64,000 bases of DNA. It comes from Longimycelium tulufanense (GTDB lineage Bacteria > Actinomycetota > Actinomycetes > Mycobacteriales > Pseudonocardiaceae). Positions within the stretch are counted from its first letter, which is position 1; each line of letters opens with the position of its first letter. Under the pieces are notes generated by a model that was given only the letters and a program-made list of their open reading frames with translations, made no database searches and had not been told where the DNA came from. Of the stretch, positions 1 through 9,300 are shown in pieces. The position numbers and the translations under genes were made by a program. The stretch covers positions 62,001 through 126,000 of the forward strand of contig NZ_BMMK01000005.1 in assembly GCF_014645795.1 (NCBI RefSeq). Direction: 5' to 3'.

Positions 1-612
1 GGTGAACATCTGCGGCAGGCTGGCCGGGACCAGGACCAGGCACAGCCGTCGCCAGCCCCGCACCCGGTAGGCGCGGGCCAGCTCCATCGTGCGCGGGTCG
101 ATCTGGCGGACCGCGGACTGGGCGTTGATCTGGGTGACGAAGAAGACCGTGATGGCGACCGCGAGGATCCGCGGTGTGTCGCCGAGCCCGAACACCAGGA
201 GCAGCAGCGGCAACACCGCGATCTTCGGCAGCGCGTAGAGCGCGGCGAACAGCGGACCGAGTGCCGCGCCGAGCGCACGCCAGCTTCCCATCGCCAGTCC
301 GACCAGGATGCCCGCTGCCGCCGCCGGGAGGTAGCCGCCGAGCAGCCGCAACACGGTCGCGAGCAGATCCCTGGGCAGTTCCCCGGAGCCGATCATCTCG
401 ACGGCCTTGGTCAACGTACGGGTTGGCGGTGGGAAGGTTCGCGCGTCGATGACATCGACGGACGCGGCCCACTGCCACGCCAGCAAGGCCAGGGTCGGGG
501 TCAACACCGCCAGCACCACGTCTCGCCGCCGCAGCCAGCGGCGGCGCCGGGTCTCCGCCCGCACGACCTCCTCGCCCAGGGCGTCGACCGTGCGCTCCAC
601 GTACTGTTTCAC
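1..612 (-). CDS. ABC transporter permease, nitrate/sulfonate/taurine type (partial)
   Basis: Inner-membrane permease of a SsuC/TauC-like importer; the C-terminal part lies beyond the window edge, so about 204 codons are visible. The GTG start at 612-610 overlaps the TGA of the upstream ATPase gene (GTGA), so the two are translationally coupled. After a basic N-terminus a membrane segment is visible (VLAVLTPTLALLAWQWA), then the typical family region with the LPRDLLATVLRLLGGYL helix and further hydrophobic stretches, ending near the cytoplasmic loop that contacts the ATPase (DPRTMELARAYRVRGWRR, the EAA-like loop). Substrate cannot be told from this portion; the binding protein is not in the window. 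Confidence 0.85.
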   Translation of the reverse strand, partial: MKQYVERTVDALGEEVVRAETRRRRWLRRRDVVLAVLTPTLALLAWQWAASVDVIDARTFPPPTRTLTKAVEMIGSGELPRDLLATVLRLLGGYLPAAAAGILVGLAMGSWRALGAALGPLFAALYALPKIAVLPLLLLVFGLGDTPRILAVAITVFFVTQINAQSAVRQIDPRTMELARAYRVRGWRRLCLVLVPASLPQMFT

Positions 613-1406
613 GCTTCCGCCCGCTCCGTCCCGACCTCGTCCCGCAGCACGTCCCAGAGATGGAACCGCAGGTCGACGAACTCCGCGTGGTGCTGCACGT
701 CCGGGCTGCGCGGGCGATCGAACGGCACCTCGACCTCGGTGCGGACGCGACCCGGCCGGGCGGACACGAGGATGACGCGGTCGCCGAGCAACAACGCCTC
801 CTCCAGGGAATGGGTCACGAACACGACCGTCTTGCGCTCGGCCTCACACAGCGCGAGCAGCTCCTCCTGCATCAGCATCCGGGTCTGCGCGTCCAGCGCG
901 CCCAGCGGCTCATCCATCAGCAGGCAGGGCGAGCCGGTCGCGAAAGCCCGGGAGATGGCGACGCGCTGGCGCATACCACCGGATAGTTGATGCGGGTAGG
1001 CGCTCTCGAAGCCGGACAGACCGGTGCGTGCCAGCCACTCGCGTGCCACCGCGACCCGTTCCCGGCGGTTGCCGGGAGGCAGCCCGAACAGAACGTTGTC
1101 GAGCACCGTCAGCCACGGGAGCACGCCGGAATCCTGGAACACGAACGCCGTCGCGGGATGCGCGCCGTCGTCCTCGGGGCGCACCACCTCGCCGCTGCTG
1201 GCCTCCTCCAGGCCCGCAAGAATGCGCAGCAGCGTCGACTTGCCGCAGCCCGACGGCCCCACGATGCAGGTGAAGGAGCCTCCCGCCACGTGCAAGGACA
1301 TGTCGCGCAGCGCCCACAGTGGCCCGTCACCACCGAAGAACAGCTTCGACACCTGATGTGCGGCGAACGCCGTCCTCGTGTCCGAGGTCGCGTGGGTCCG
1401 CTGCAT
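609..1406 (-). CDS. ABC transporter ATP-binding protein (SsuB/TauB-like)
   Basis: Cytoplasmic ATPase energising import with the permease that follows by a 4-bp overlap. About 265 residues, normal for the family. Walker A (GPSGCGKST), Q-loop, signature LSGGMRQR, Walker B (CLLMDEP) and H-loop (VFVTH) are all intact. I chose the ATG at 1406 (MQRTHATS); an upstream in-frame ATG at 1472 would add 22 residues that do not look like the family's N-terminus. Substrate class (nitrate, sulfonate, taurine, or thiamine precursor) is inferred from family resemblance only. Confidence 0.85.
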   Translation of the reverse strand: MQRTHATSDTRTAFAAHQVSKLFFGGDGPLWALRDMSLHVAGGSFTCIVGPSGCGKSTLLRILAGLEEASSGEVVRPEDDGAHPATAFVFQDSGVLPWLTVLDNVLFGLPPGNRRERVAVAREWLARTGLSGFESAYPHQLSGGMRQRVAISRAFATGSPCLLMDEPLGALDAQTRMLMQEELLALCEAERKTVVFVTHSLEEALLLGDRVILVSARPGRVRTEVEVPFDRPRSPDVQHHAEFVDLRFHLWDVLRDEVGTERAEA

Positions 1407-1953
1407 GAACCGTCCGTCCCATTCGTGTGGACCTGCCCGGATGAGCGGACGCCACGGCTCCCGCCCCACCATGCGAACGTACCGAGCCAGCAGGCGACCG
1501 ATCCGCCCAGGGATCTATTCATCACCAGAATCGACCAGCCTGCGGAATTGATAAGCAGGGCTTTGCCCCGATGGCCTGACACAAGGCCAGGCCGCATGAA
1601 CCCCGCTCGTTGTTTCCTGTCCGTGCGGCCCCCAGCTGGTGCGGGTGCCCACTTGCTTGGCGCCCTGCGGGCGCCGACAGGGCCTCGCACCCTATGGCCA
1701 GTTGCCCTGTTGCGGCTCTCGGCCTGGACGGGCGGGTGTCTGTCCTGGCCGAACGTGGCGCCGTGGCTCCTCGTCGGTCGGAGTTGCTTTAATTGACACT
1801 GAAGCTACAGCGCCAAAATAAATGCTCGCTGCGCGATCGACGAACCCAAGGTTCCACCCGTTTCACCCGGAGGTGGTCACGGGTACATGCATGCGTGCGG
1901 CCGTTCGAGGGAAGCCATGGCCTAGCCCGCTGCCCGACAACGGGAGGTGACGC
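1407..1953. other. Intergenic region with no gene seen
   Basis: Divergent gap between the ABC operon and the hemerythrin gene. Open frames here have no sensible start, Shine-Dalgarno sequence or family resemblance. The right end holds a SigB-like promoter listed separately, and a TTGACA hexamer sits at 1793-1798 with an A-rich stretch 17-18 bases later, a possible second promoter. Confidence 0.5.
1860..1886 (+). promoter_or_regulatory. SigB-like promoter candidate
   Basis: GTTT at 1860-1863 and GGGTAC at 1881-1886 with a 17-base spacer match the actinobacterial SigB-family pattern GTTT-N14-17-GGGTA(T/C). It sits 68 bases upstream of the hemerythrin start. Assignment is by pattern only. Confidence 0.4.
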
Positions 1954-2526
1954 GTGACTACCGCACAAGAACAGGACGTGGTTGAGCTGCTTCTGGAGCA
2001 GCACAACGAGATCAAGAATCTTTTCAGCCAGCTTTCGACCGCGCAGGGAGACCGGAAACGCGAGCTCTTCGAGGACCTCGTCCGGCTGCTCGCGGTGCAC
2101 GAAAGCGCCGAGGAGGAGGTCGTCCACCCGATCGCCCGCCGACGCATCCAGAACGGCGAGACCGTGGTGGACGACCGGCTGCGCGAGGAGAACGAGGCCA
2201 AGGAGGCGCTCGCCGAACTGTACGAGCTCGGCGTGGACCACCCCGAGTTCGACGGCAAGCTCCGGGCGCTGGCCAAGGACGTCATCGACCACGCCACCCA
2301 CGAAGAGAACCAGGAGTTCCCGCAGCTGCGGCAGAACCTCACCGCCGACCAGCGCCGCCGAATGGCGGGCGCGATCCGCGCCGCCGAGGCGACCGCGCCG
2401 ACCCGTCCGCACCCGGGCGTTGGTGAGTCGGCCATGGCACAGCTGCTCGCCGGGCCGCCGATGGCGGTGTTCGACCGGGTCCGGGACGCCGTCCGCGACT
2501 GGCGGCAGTCGAACCGGGACGACTGA
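1954..2526 (+). CDS. Hemerythrin-like HHE domain protein
   Basis: A 190-residue cytoplasmic protein with an N-terminal four-helix HHE domain (about residues 8-145): the ligand His/Glu pattern is visible as EQHNEIK, VHESAEEEVVHP and DHATHEENQEFP. Such proteins bind a di-iron centre and are linked to oxygen or nitric-oxide sensing and oxidative stress in actinomycetes. The C-terminal 40 residues carry no recognised motif. GTG start at 1954 is fixed by a strong GGGAGGTGA Shine-Dalgarno sequence at 1942-1950. Single-gene unit: hairpin terminator 14 bases after the stop. Confidence 0.85.
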   Translation: MTTAQEQDVVELLLEQHNEIKNLFSQLSTAQGDRKRELFEDLVRLLAVHESAEEEVVHPIARRRIQNGETVVDDRLREENEAKEALAELYELGVDHPEFDGKLRALAKDVIDHATHEENQEFPQLRQNLTADQRRRMAGAIRAAEATAPTRPHPGVGESAMAQLLAGPPMAVFDRVRDAVRDWRQSNRDD

Positions 2527-2539
2527 CGGATCCGGCCGG

Positions 2540-2576
2540 ATGTGTCGGGGGCGGTCTCGGTCCGCCCCCGACGCAT
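2540..2576 (+). terminator. Intrinsic-type hairpin after hemerythrin gene
   Basis: ATGTGTCGGGGGCGG and CCGCCCCCGACGCAT pair over about 15 bp (one T-G wobble) around a 7-base loop. No U-tract, as is common in high-GC actinomycetes. It could also end transcription of the convergent gene at 2663-3193. Confidence 0.7.
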
Positions 2577-2662
2577 CTCCGGCACCAGGCGGCGTCACCA
2601 GCAGCATCAGTTACCGCGCTTGGCGCTGGCGCCGACCCGCTCGACGCAAGGGGCTCCCGGTC

Positions 2663-3193
2663 TCAGGCGGCGTCGGCGCTGTCGGAGTTCAGGCAGGCGA
2701 GCAGCTCCGCGCGGTGCAGATCCGCGATCGGTGCCAGCAGGTCGGGGTGCCGGAGCAGCACCGCCGCCTCCAGATCGCGCCGGTCGGGTTCGGTCAGGCG
2801 ACGGAAGTCCCGCTCCAGGTCGCCGGCGTGGTCGGTGTCGGCCAGCGCCTCGACCGCGGTGGCCGCGAGGGCGGGGTCGGCGAGCAGGCAGGCCGCCCAG
2901 CTGACCACGACCTCGTCGACCCAGCTCCGCCAGGTGTCCTCGCCGGACTCCGGCTCGTCGCCACCAACGACGCCGTCCAGCCGCGCGGCGCCGCCCGGAC
3001 CCATCATGTCCAGGAACGCCGCGTCGAGCGCGGTGGGGTAACGCAGCCACGCGGCCACCGTCACGGCCTGCCGGGCCTGAACCTTGACGAGCGTGGCGCT
3101 GAAGCTCCCGCCGACGCCCGGGTAGGCACGGACCAGCCATTGTGTTGTGGCCGCGATCACCGGGGCGAGGTCACCAGCCACGACGAACCTCAT
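2663..3193 (-). CDS. Hypothetical protein
   Basis: 176-residue protein I do not recognise. It is mostly helical and acidic in the second half, rich in Ala, Leu and Asp, with no signal peptide or clear membrane span. Amino-acid composition is balanced, unlike the Arg/Pro-rich overlapping frames, and GAGG lies 6 bases before the ATG at 3193, so I think it is real. It converges on the hemerythrin gene and follows the FG-GAP gene on the same strand after about 165 bases. Confidence 0.55.
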   Translation of the reverse strand: MRFVVAGDLAPVIAATTQWLVRAYPGVGGSFSATLVKVQARQAVTVAAWLRYPTALDAAFLDMMGPGGAARLDGVVGGDEPESGEDTWRSWVDEVVVSWAACLLADPALAATAVEALADTDHAGDLERDFRRLTEPDRRDLEAAVLLRHPDLLAPIADLHRAELLACLNSDSADAA

Positions 3194-3359
3194 TCCAACC
3201 TCGCAGTGGCGACGCCATCACACCGGGCAACCGCCACCGACACCCATTCAGGTGTTAGTTAGGCGACGCTACCTTCCCACCAAGATCACATAAAGGATGC
3301 TGTGATGCAGGCCCCTCGCCTGCCGGCACCGACCCTGCTTCGGACCCGGGAGCGGACGC

Positions 3360-6017
3360 TCAGTTCGCGGGCGTTGGCAGTGTCACCGCGGTGAACGCTT
3401 CTCCTTCCCGCGCCGCTCCGCGCGTCATCGTCATCGCCGCGCCGAACGAGCTGGTGACGTTGTAGAGCCGGCTCTGGTTGTCACTGTTGCGGAACACGAA
3501 TGCCCACGTGGGCCCGTTCGCGTTGGCGTAGGCGAACGCGGTGGGGTCCGTGGCGGCCTTGTCGAAGTCGAACGTGATCTTGGACCAGTCGCGCCACTCG
3601 CCGGAGCCCTGCACGGTCTCGCCGGTGCTGTAGATCCCGCCGTCGGTACCGCGCGCAACAACCTCGACCTTGCCCGAGGCCGGGCTGATGAGTGCCGAGG
3701 GCGATCCCGCGGCGGTGAAGGTCCCGACCCGGTCCCATGTCTGCGGGAAGCTCCCGGTGTCGTCCTGCTTCTTGGTCAGGATCGAGCCGTCCCCACCCCG
3801 GACGAAGACCTGGATCTTGCTGCCCGGATACACCACTACGGCGGGAATGCCGGTCAGTCCCGGGTCACTCAGCACCGTGCAGTCCGACAGCGTTCGGTCG
3901 GCGTACCGCACGGTCCGCAGCGTGCCGTCAGAGCCCAGTCCGAACACCTGGATTCCGCCGCTGACCGGGACCGCCGTCAGCGTGCCGCCAAAGCCGGCCA
4001 ACCCGAGGCTGAGCCAGGAGGTGTAGGAACCGTTCGCGCCACCCTGTGGCAACGCCCACAGCACGCCGTCCGCGTCGCTGGCGAACGCGACAACGGCACC
4101 GTCTTCTTGGCGTGCGGTTGTGGCGTGTGCGGCCATGGCACCTTCGACCGGTGACCACGAAGCCCATTCCGGTGGGTTCTTCGTCGCTTGCGTCCGCGTC
4201 CACATGGGTCCGGTCGCGTTGTGCCCGAAGATCTGCAGCTTGCCGTCGGCCTGCTCGGTGAGGGCCGGTTGGCCGGTGAACGCCTCGTTCTCCGAGATCA
4301 CAGTCCACCGCACGGAGTTGACGTTGTCCGGGTCGGGCTGGTGACCGTGCAGCAGCCGGCCGATGTTGTCGGTGTAGGCGTATTCGAGCGTGCCGGCCGC
4401 CGCACCCGGCAACGGGGATGCCTGCATTGCGCTGGTGCGGGAGAACTGCTCGACCGCCACGTCGGACCTGATGGGCCGGGCGAGCTTGGTGAGGGCCGTC
4501 GCCGTGCCGGACCGCGGCTTTCCTGTGGTTGCCTCGCCGACGGAGCCGACCGCAGCGTCCATCTTGCCGTCACCGTTGATGTCGCCCATGGCGAGGGACG
4601 AGCCGAAGGCGTCGCCGCCCTCGTTGCGCTCACCCACGTCGAACTGCGCGATACGCCTGCCGTGCCTCAGGCTCCGGGTGGAGTCCGTCTCGCGTGGGCC
4701 ACCACGGAACAGGTAGACGGCGCCGGCGCCCTTGACCGTGCCGTAGGACTTTCCGGGCGTGCCAACGAGCAGGTCCGCGTAGCCGTCCTTGTCCACGTCG
4801 CTGGCCGCCAGCGCGTGACCGAACCGGTCGCCCGCCTCAAGGGTCTCGCCGGTGTAGTGCTCCTGGACCCAGTAGCCCTCGGCGAGTTCCTTGGAGGCGC
4901 CGGGGAAGATCAGAAGTGAGCCGCCCGCGGGCAGGCTTCCCGGTGCCTCACCGGGGACGCCGGCCGCGACATCGGCGTAGCCGTCCTTGTCGAAGTTGCC
5001 TACCGCGACCGCGGCGCCGAACCGGTCGTTGGCTTCGTTGGCGCCCTTGGCGTCGCTCTGGAAACGACGGAAACCTTTGGACTTGCCGCCGGACGCGCCG
5101 GGCACGACGTAGATGGCGCCGCCGTTCGCGGGGTTGGAGCCGACGGCTTCACCGGGTGCACCGACGACGAGGTCGGCATGCCTGCTGCCGGTCACGTTGC
5201 CGATGGCCAGGGCCGCGCCGAACTGGTCGCCGTCCTCGGTGGTGCCGTTCGCGTCCTCCTGGATGGCCGACCAGCCCTTGCCCACGCCGCTGGACGAGCC
5301 CTTGTAGATGTAGACGCCGCCACCGCGCTTCTTCTTGTCGCCTGGGATCTCACCGGGCACGCCGATGGCGAGGTCGTCATAGCCGTCGCCATTGAGGTCG
5401 CCGGCAGCGAGCGCGGTGCCAAAGCGGTCGCCGGCCTCGTCCGAGCCGCCGCCAACCGTCTGGCCGAACCACTTGCCCTTGGCCAGCCCGGAGGACGAAC
5501 CCGGGAAGACGGCGATGGCCCCCGCCTTCGCCTCGGAGCCGACCGCTTCGCCGGGGATCCCGACGGCCAGGTCGGCGTAGCCGTCCTTGTTGAAATCACC
5601 GGCCGCCAGCGAGGCGCCGAAGCGGTCACCGGCCTCGTCGCCGGCACCGATGTCGCGCTGGATGAGGCGGACCCCGGGCTGAAGCCCGTTGGCAGAACCG
5701 AGGTAGACGTATACGGCACCCGACGCGGCGCCGTTGACGGTGTCGTTCGGCGCGCCCACGGCGACGTCGGCGTAGCCGTCCTTGTTGAAGTCACCGATGG
5801 CCACGGCTTCGCCGAACCTGGCACCCGAGGCGAAGCCGCCCCCACTCACCTGGCCCGGAGCGAGGATGTGGTGGGCATACGAGTTGGCCGCGGGACAGCC
5901 ACTGACCGCCGGCTCCTGTTTTGCCGAAGCCGGCGTTGCGGCAAGGAGACTGCCAGCTACTGTCGCCGGCGCAGCGACCACGGCGACCAACAGGCGGCCT
6001 TGAAAACGTCTTTTCAT
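3360..6017 (-). CDS. Secreted FG-GAP seven-repeat beta-propeller protein
   Basis: 885-residue exported protein. Signal peptide at residues 1-32 (MKRR start, hydrophobic core, cleavage near TPASA-KQ). Residues about 60-510 hold seven integrin-alpha-like FG-GAP repeats, each of the form RFG..LA.GDFNKDGYADLAVG.P with a calcium-binding DxDxDG-like loop, enough for a complete seven-bladed propeller. Residues about 530-870 form a second set of degenerate blades (GxLxVFGxxxDGxLWxxxQ) resembling PLL-type lectin propellers. ATG at 6017 preceded by GGGAG. The gene begins 45 bases after the small DUF7660 gene and probably shares the RHS transcript. Likely an extracellular adhesion or carbohydrate/protein-binding factor; ligand unknown. 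Confidence 0.85.
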   Translation of the reverse strand: MKRRFQGRLLVAVVAAPATVAGSLLAATPASAKQEPAVSGCPAANSYAHHILAPGQVSGGGFASGARFGEAVAIGDFNKDGYADVAVGAPNDTVNGAASGAVYVYLGSANGLQPGVRLIQRDIGAGDEAGDRFGASLAAGDFNKDGYADLAVGIPGEAVGSEAKAGAIAVFPGSSSGLAKGKWFGQTVGGGSDEAGDRFGTALAAGDLNGDGYDDLAIGVPGEIPGDKKKRGGGVYIYKGSSSGVGKGWSAIQEDANGTTEDGDQFGAALAIGNVTGSRHADLVVGAPGEAVGSNPANGGAIYVVPGASGGKSKGFRRFQSDAKGANEANDRFGAAVAVGNFDKDGYADVAAGVPGEAPGSLPAGGSLLIFPGASKELAEGYWVQEHYTGETLEAGDRFGHALAASDVDKDGYADLLVGTPGKSYGTVKGAGAVYLFRGGPRETDSTRSLRHGRRIAQFDVGERNEGGDAFGSSLAMGDINGDGKMDAAVGSVGEATTGKPRSGTATALTKLARPIRSDVAVEQFSRTSAMQASPLPGAAAGTLEYAYTDNIGRLLHGHQPDPDNVNSVRWTVISENEAFTGQPALTEQADGKLQIFGHNATGPMWTRTQATKNPPEWASWSPVEGAMAAHATTARQEDGAVVAFASDADGVLWALPQGGANGSYTSWLSLGLAGFGGTLTAVPVSGGIQVFGLGSDGTLRTVRYADRTLSDCTVLSDPGLTGIPAVVVYPGSKIQVFVRGGDGSILTKKQDDTGSFPQTWDRVGTFTAAGSPSALISPASGKVEVVARGTDGGIYSTGETVQGSGEWRDWSKITFDFDKAATDPTAFAYANANGPTWAFVFRNSDNQSRLYNVTSSFGAAMTMTRGAAREGEAFTAVTLPTPAN

Positions 6018-6062
6018 TGGAACAACTCCCACTCGACCCCGCAACCAGAACACAAAGTGGCC

Positions 6063-6317
6063 CTACTCGTAGTTTCGCGCTGCCAGCAACATACGGGCGC
6101 ACAGTTCCCACGAGGGAGACTCGGGAGGCTCTTGGCCTCGGTTTCGATACAGGCTGGCCATGCTCGCGACCCATGCCGCCATGGCTTCCAGGTAGCGCTC
6201 GAGGGTAGGGTTCTCCCATTCATCACCGTGTTGCGCACAGTCCTGGGCCAACAGGCCGAGCAGCTCCGCGAGGTCCTGTCGGGTACGTACGTTCCCGGCC
6301 CTATCCTCGAGTTCCAC
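6063..6317 (-). CDS. DUF7660 family small protein, probable immunity protein
   Basis: 84-residue cytoplasmic protein with the features I know for DUF7660: RTRQDLAELL near the start, EWENPTLERYLEAMAAWV, an NRG.E.PE.P.W stretch and a terminal LLAARNYE. I chose the GTG at 6317-6315 because GGAGAGAGG lies 9 bases upstream; in-frame upstream ATG codons at 6368 and 6446 would place the start deep inside the RHS gene and lengthen the protein beyond the family norm. The start overlaps the last 17 bases of the RHS toxin gene, the usual arrangement for toxin and cognate immunity protein. Immunity function is inferred from position, not from a known activity. Confidence 0.7.
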   Translation of the reverse strand: MELEDRAGNVRTRQDLAELLGLLAQDCAQHGDEWENPTLERYLEAMAAWVASMASLYRNRGQEPPESPSWELCARMLLAARNYE

Positions 6318-9300
6318 GCCACCACACCTCTCTCCCACCGCCGAGACGTATGGCGATTCCGATGCCATCGGTCTCGGTCGTAAAATGATCGTCCCACTTC
6401 TGCGCAATTTCACGCCGCGTGGCCATTCGGTATGGTACTGGAACATCGGCCATCTGGAAAGCAGCCAACCGGCGATTGTCCAGCGAGAAAAGCTTGCCAG
6501 AATTCTGTACCAATCTGATCGGGGGAATACTCGCGGCCTCTACCGCTCCGGCCTTCAGGTCCCGGGCCAGCTCGAAGACCGAGTTTCCGCTCGAAAAGAA
6601 CTTGCCCGCGCTGTCCTGTGTGAAGCGCACCTCGAAGGGATCGATGCTCCTGCAGTTGTGAACAAGGGTATCCGCGGCGGCGGCCTGGGGGGCTTCGGCC
6701 GCAACGTAGTAGGTGTGGACCCCATCGACCGTGAGGTTGTGGACCCGCTCGTATGCCGAGCGCGTCCGGGTCTGGACGACCTGCACGTACGTCCCGGCCG
6801 AGGTCCGCAGCAGGTTCCCGGGCCGCAGGTCCTTCGCGTCGACCCACCGGCCCTGGTCGTCCACCCAGAACGGGTGCTGGTCCGTCGCCTCGATCTTCGC
6901 CGTCGCGTCGCCCTTGTCCCCGTCGACATCGACGACGACCTCGACGATGGTCTTGTCGCCCTCCCCGGTGATCAGGTTTGTGACCGGCTTCGCCTCGGTC
7001 CGCCCCGTCGTCGGATCCGTGGCCAGCACCATGTCGCCGACCCGCACATCCTGGATCGCCTTCCGCGTGCCATCGGCCATCAACACCGACGTGCTCGCGG
7101 TGAAGCTGTTGCACCCACCAAGCCGGGAGGTCACTCCTCCACTCATCCGACCGCGAACGATGTTCCCCGCTTCCGCACGCGCCGCGCCCAACGCACTCTG
7201 CCCCGCGGACCGGAAACCAGCTCCGAGGGCACCGACACCGGCCCGAAGTGCCTGCCCGGCAACGGCTCCCAGCCCACCGGTCAAGCCGCCGAGCACCCCG
7301 CCCAACAGGGCGTTGCCCGCGATCTCCCGCAAGCTGTGCCCACCTTCGACGACGTCGTGCACCACCGATCCGACCGCTCCGGCCAGGGCACCACACGCCA
7401 CCGCACCGACCCCGGTCCACCCGATGGCGACCCCGCACCCGACGCCGACCACTGCTCCGGCCACGAAGCCCGCAATCGCCGCCTTGTGTGTCTGCACGAA
7501 CTCAGACACCGCTTGTGTCGCCTTGGACACCGTCTCCACGACCGTGCCGGCAGCTTCGACCGCTTTCTTGTAGATGACCTTCACGGCCTTCGTGGCATCG
7601 GCGACCACGTCACGCACTGTGGCAACGACCCTCGCGGGCAGGTGGGCCGCGGCCGACACCACCTTCTTGATCCCGGCATACAACGGCTTGATCGCCGCCT
7701 TGATCACTCGTATCGGGTTGTGCTTGGCGACCCAGGCCGCGGCTCGTTTCGCCTTCCGGGTCACCGCCTTCGCGGCTCTGATGGCGGCCTTCCGTGCCGC
7801 TGCCGCTCTCTTCTTGGCCCAGTTCACAGCCGCGGACACCTTGCTGCCGACCCACCGCGCGGCCGCGCGCACCTTGTTGCCGACCCAGCGGACGGCGGCC
7901 CTGGCCTTGTGGTAAACCCAGCGCGCGGCACTGGCGATCTTCCGGGCGACCTTCTTCACCCCGGACCAGGCCCAGCTCGCCGCCTTGCGGACCCCGTTGT
8001 AGACCGCCCGTGCACTGGACTTCACCACGCTGGCGGCCTTGTTCACGACCTTCTTGCACCAGCCGCACGACGGCCACTGCCCATCCGGGTCGGTGTAGTC
8101 CAGCGGCGCCCCGGCGCCATAGACGTACCGGTTGGCCAGGATCGATTCGCCAGCGACGTAGTCCACCTCGTCACGGGAGTTGAACCGGCCGGTTCCCGGG
8201 TCGTACCAGCGCGCGCCCATCTTGACCTGGCCGCTGTCCTGGTCCGTCCAGTCACCCTGGTAGCCGATGTTCCGTCGCTCCCCCTGCTTCGCGATGACCT
8301 TGCCGAAGGGGTCGTACGCGGTGGAGTCGGGCAGGCTGGCGAGGGCGGTGTCGGCAGGGTCGAAGCCGGCGACGAGGTCCTCGTGCTCGTCGGAGAGCGT
8401 CAGCCGCCGCGTGCCGTCCTGTTCGACGGCCAACAGTTCGTCCGCCGGTCCTCGCGCGTAGCGCGCCACTCCGTCCGACACCACTTCGTCGGAGGTGCCC
8501 GCGTAACTGAACGCCGTGCCGTTACGCGACACAAGCCGGTCCAACCCGTCGTACTCGTAGGCGGTGCCACCCTGGGCGATGAGCCGATCGAACGCATCGA
8601 AGGAGAACGGCTCAGTGAGCCCGGAACTCGTCCGCGACGCCAGGGTTCCGCGCGGGGTGTAGTCGTAGGTGTAGTCCCCGTCGGACCGCAGTCGGTTCCG
8701 CTCGTCGAAGCTCGCTTCCTTGTCCCCTGCCCGTACCCGGTTGCCCGAGGCGTCCCAGTGGTACTCGGTCGTCTTCCCCTCGGCGGTCCACGAGGTCAGC
8801 CGCCCCGCCTGGTCGTAGCCGTAGGTGTTCTCCCCGGCTCCCGCGGTTCCCAAAGTGTTCTTCCGCGTCAGGTGGTCGTTCTCGTCGTAGCCGTACTCGA
8901 TGGAAGCCACCGCGTTACCGGTGGCGTTCACGAGCTTGTCCGACGCCATGCGCCCGATGTCGTCGTAGCCGAAGGTGCGCACACGCCCCGAGCCGTAGTC
9001 GATGGTCTTCGGCTGGCCCGCGCCGTCGTATCCCAACCGCTGCACGGTCGAGGTGAGGCTGTCGGTCACCGTGTCCAGCCGTGCGTTGCGATAGGCGTAG
9101 CTGGCCTTGCCGGCAGCGTCCGTGCGGCCGGTGAGCTGACCGTCGACGTTGTACTCGAATCCGGCCTTCCCCGAGGGGCCGTCCGCCGACAGGATGTTCC
9201 CACGGTCGTCGTACACGTACTTGTTGGTGTCCTTTGGCGCGTTCACGGTGATGAGGTCGCCGCGCAGGTTGTAGCCGAAAGTGCGGTCCGCAGTGGGTTT

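Noticed and set aside
3259-3277. Possible second iron box upstream of the unknown gene at 2663-3193
   Set aside because: TTAGGCGACGCTACCTTCC matches the consensus at only about 12 of 19 positions, below what I would accept.
3307-3323. GCAGGC-N5-GCCTGC hairpin after the FG-GAP gene
   Set aside because: Only 6 bp of stem; too weak to call a terminator with confidence.
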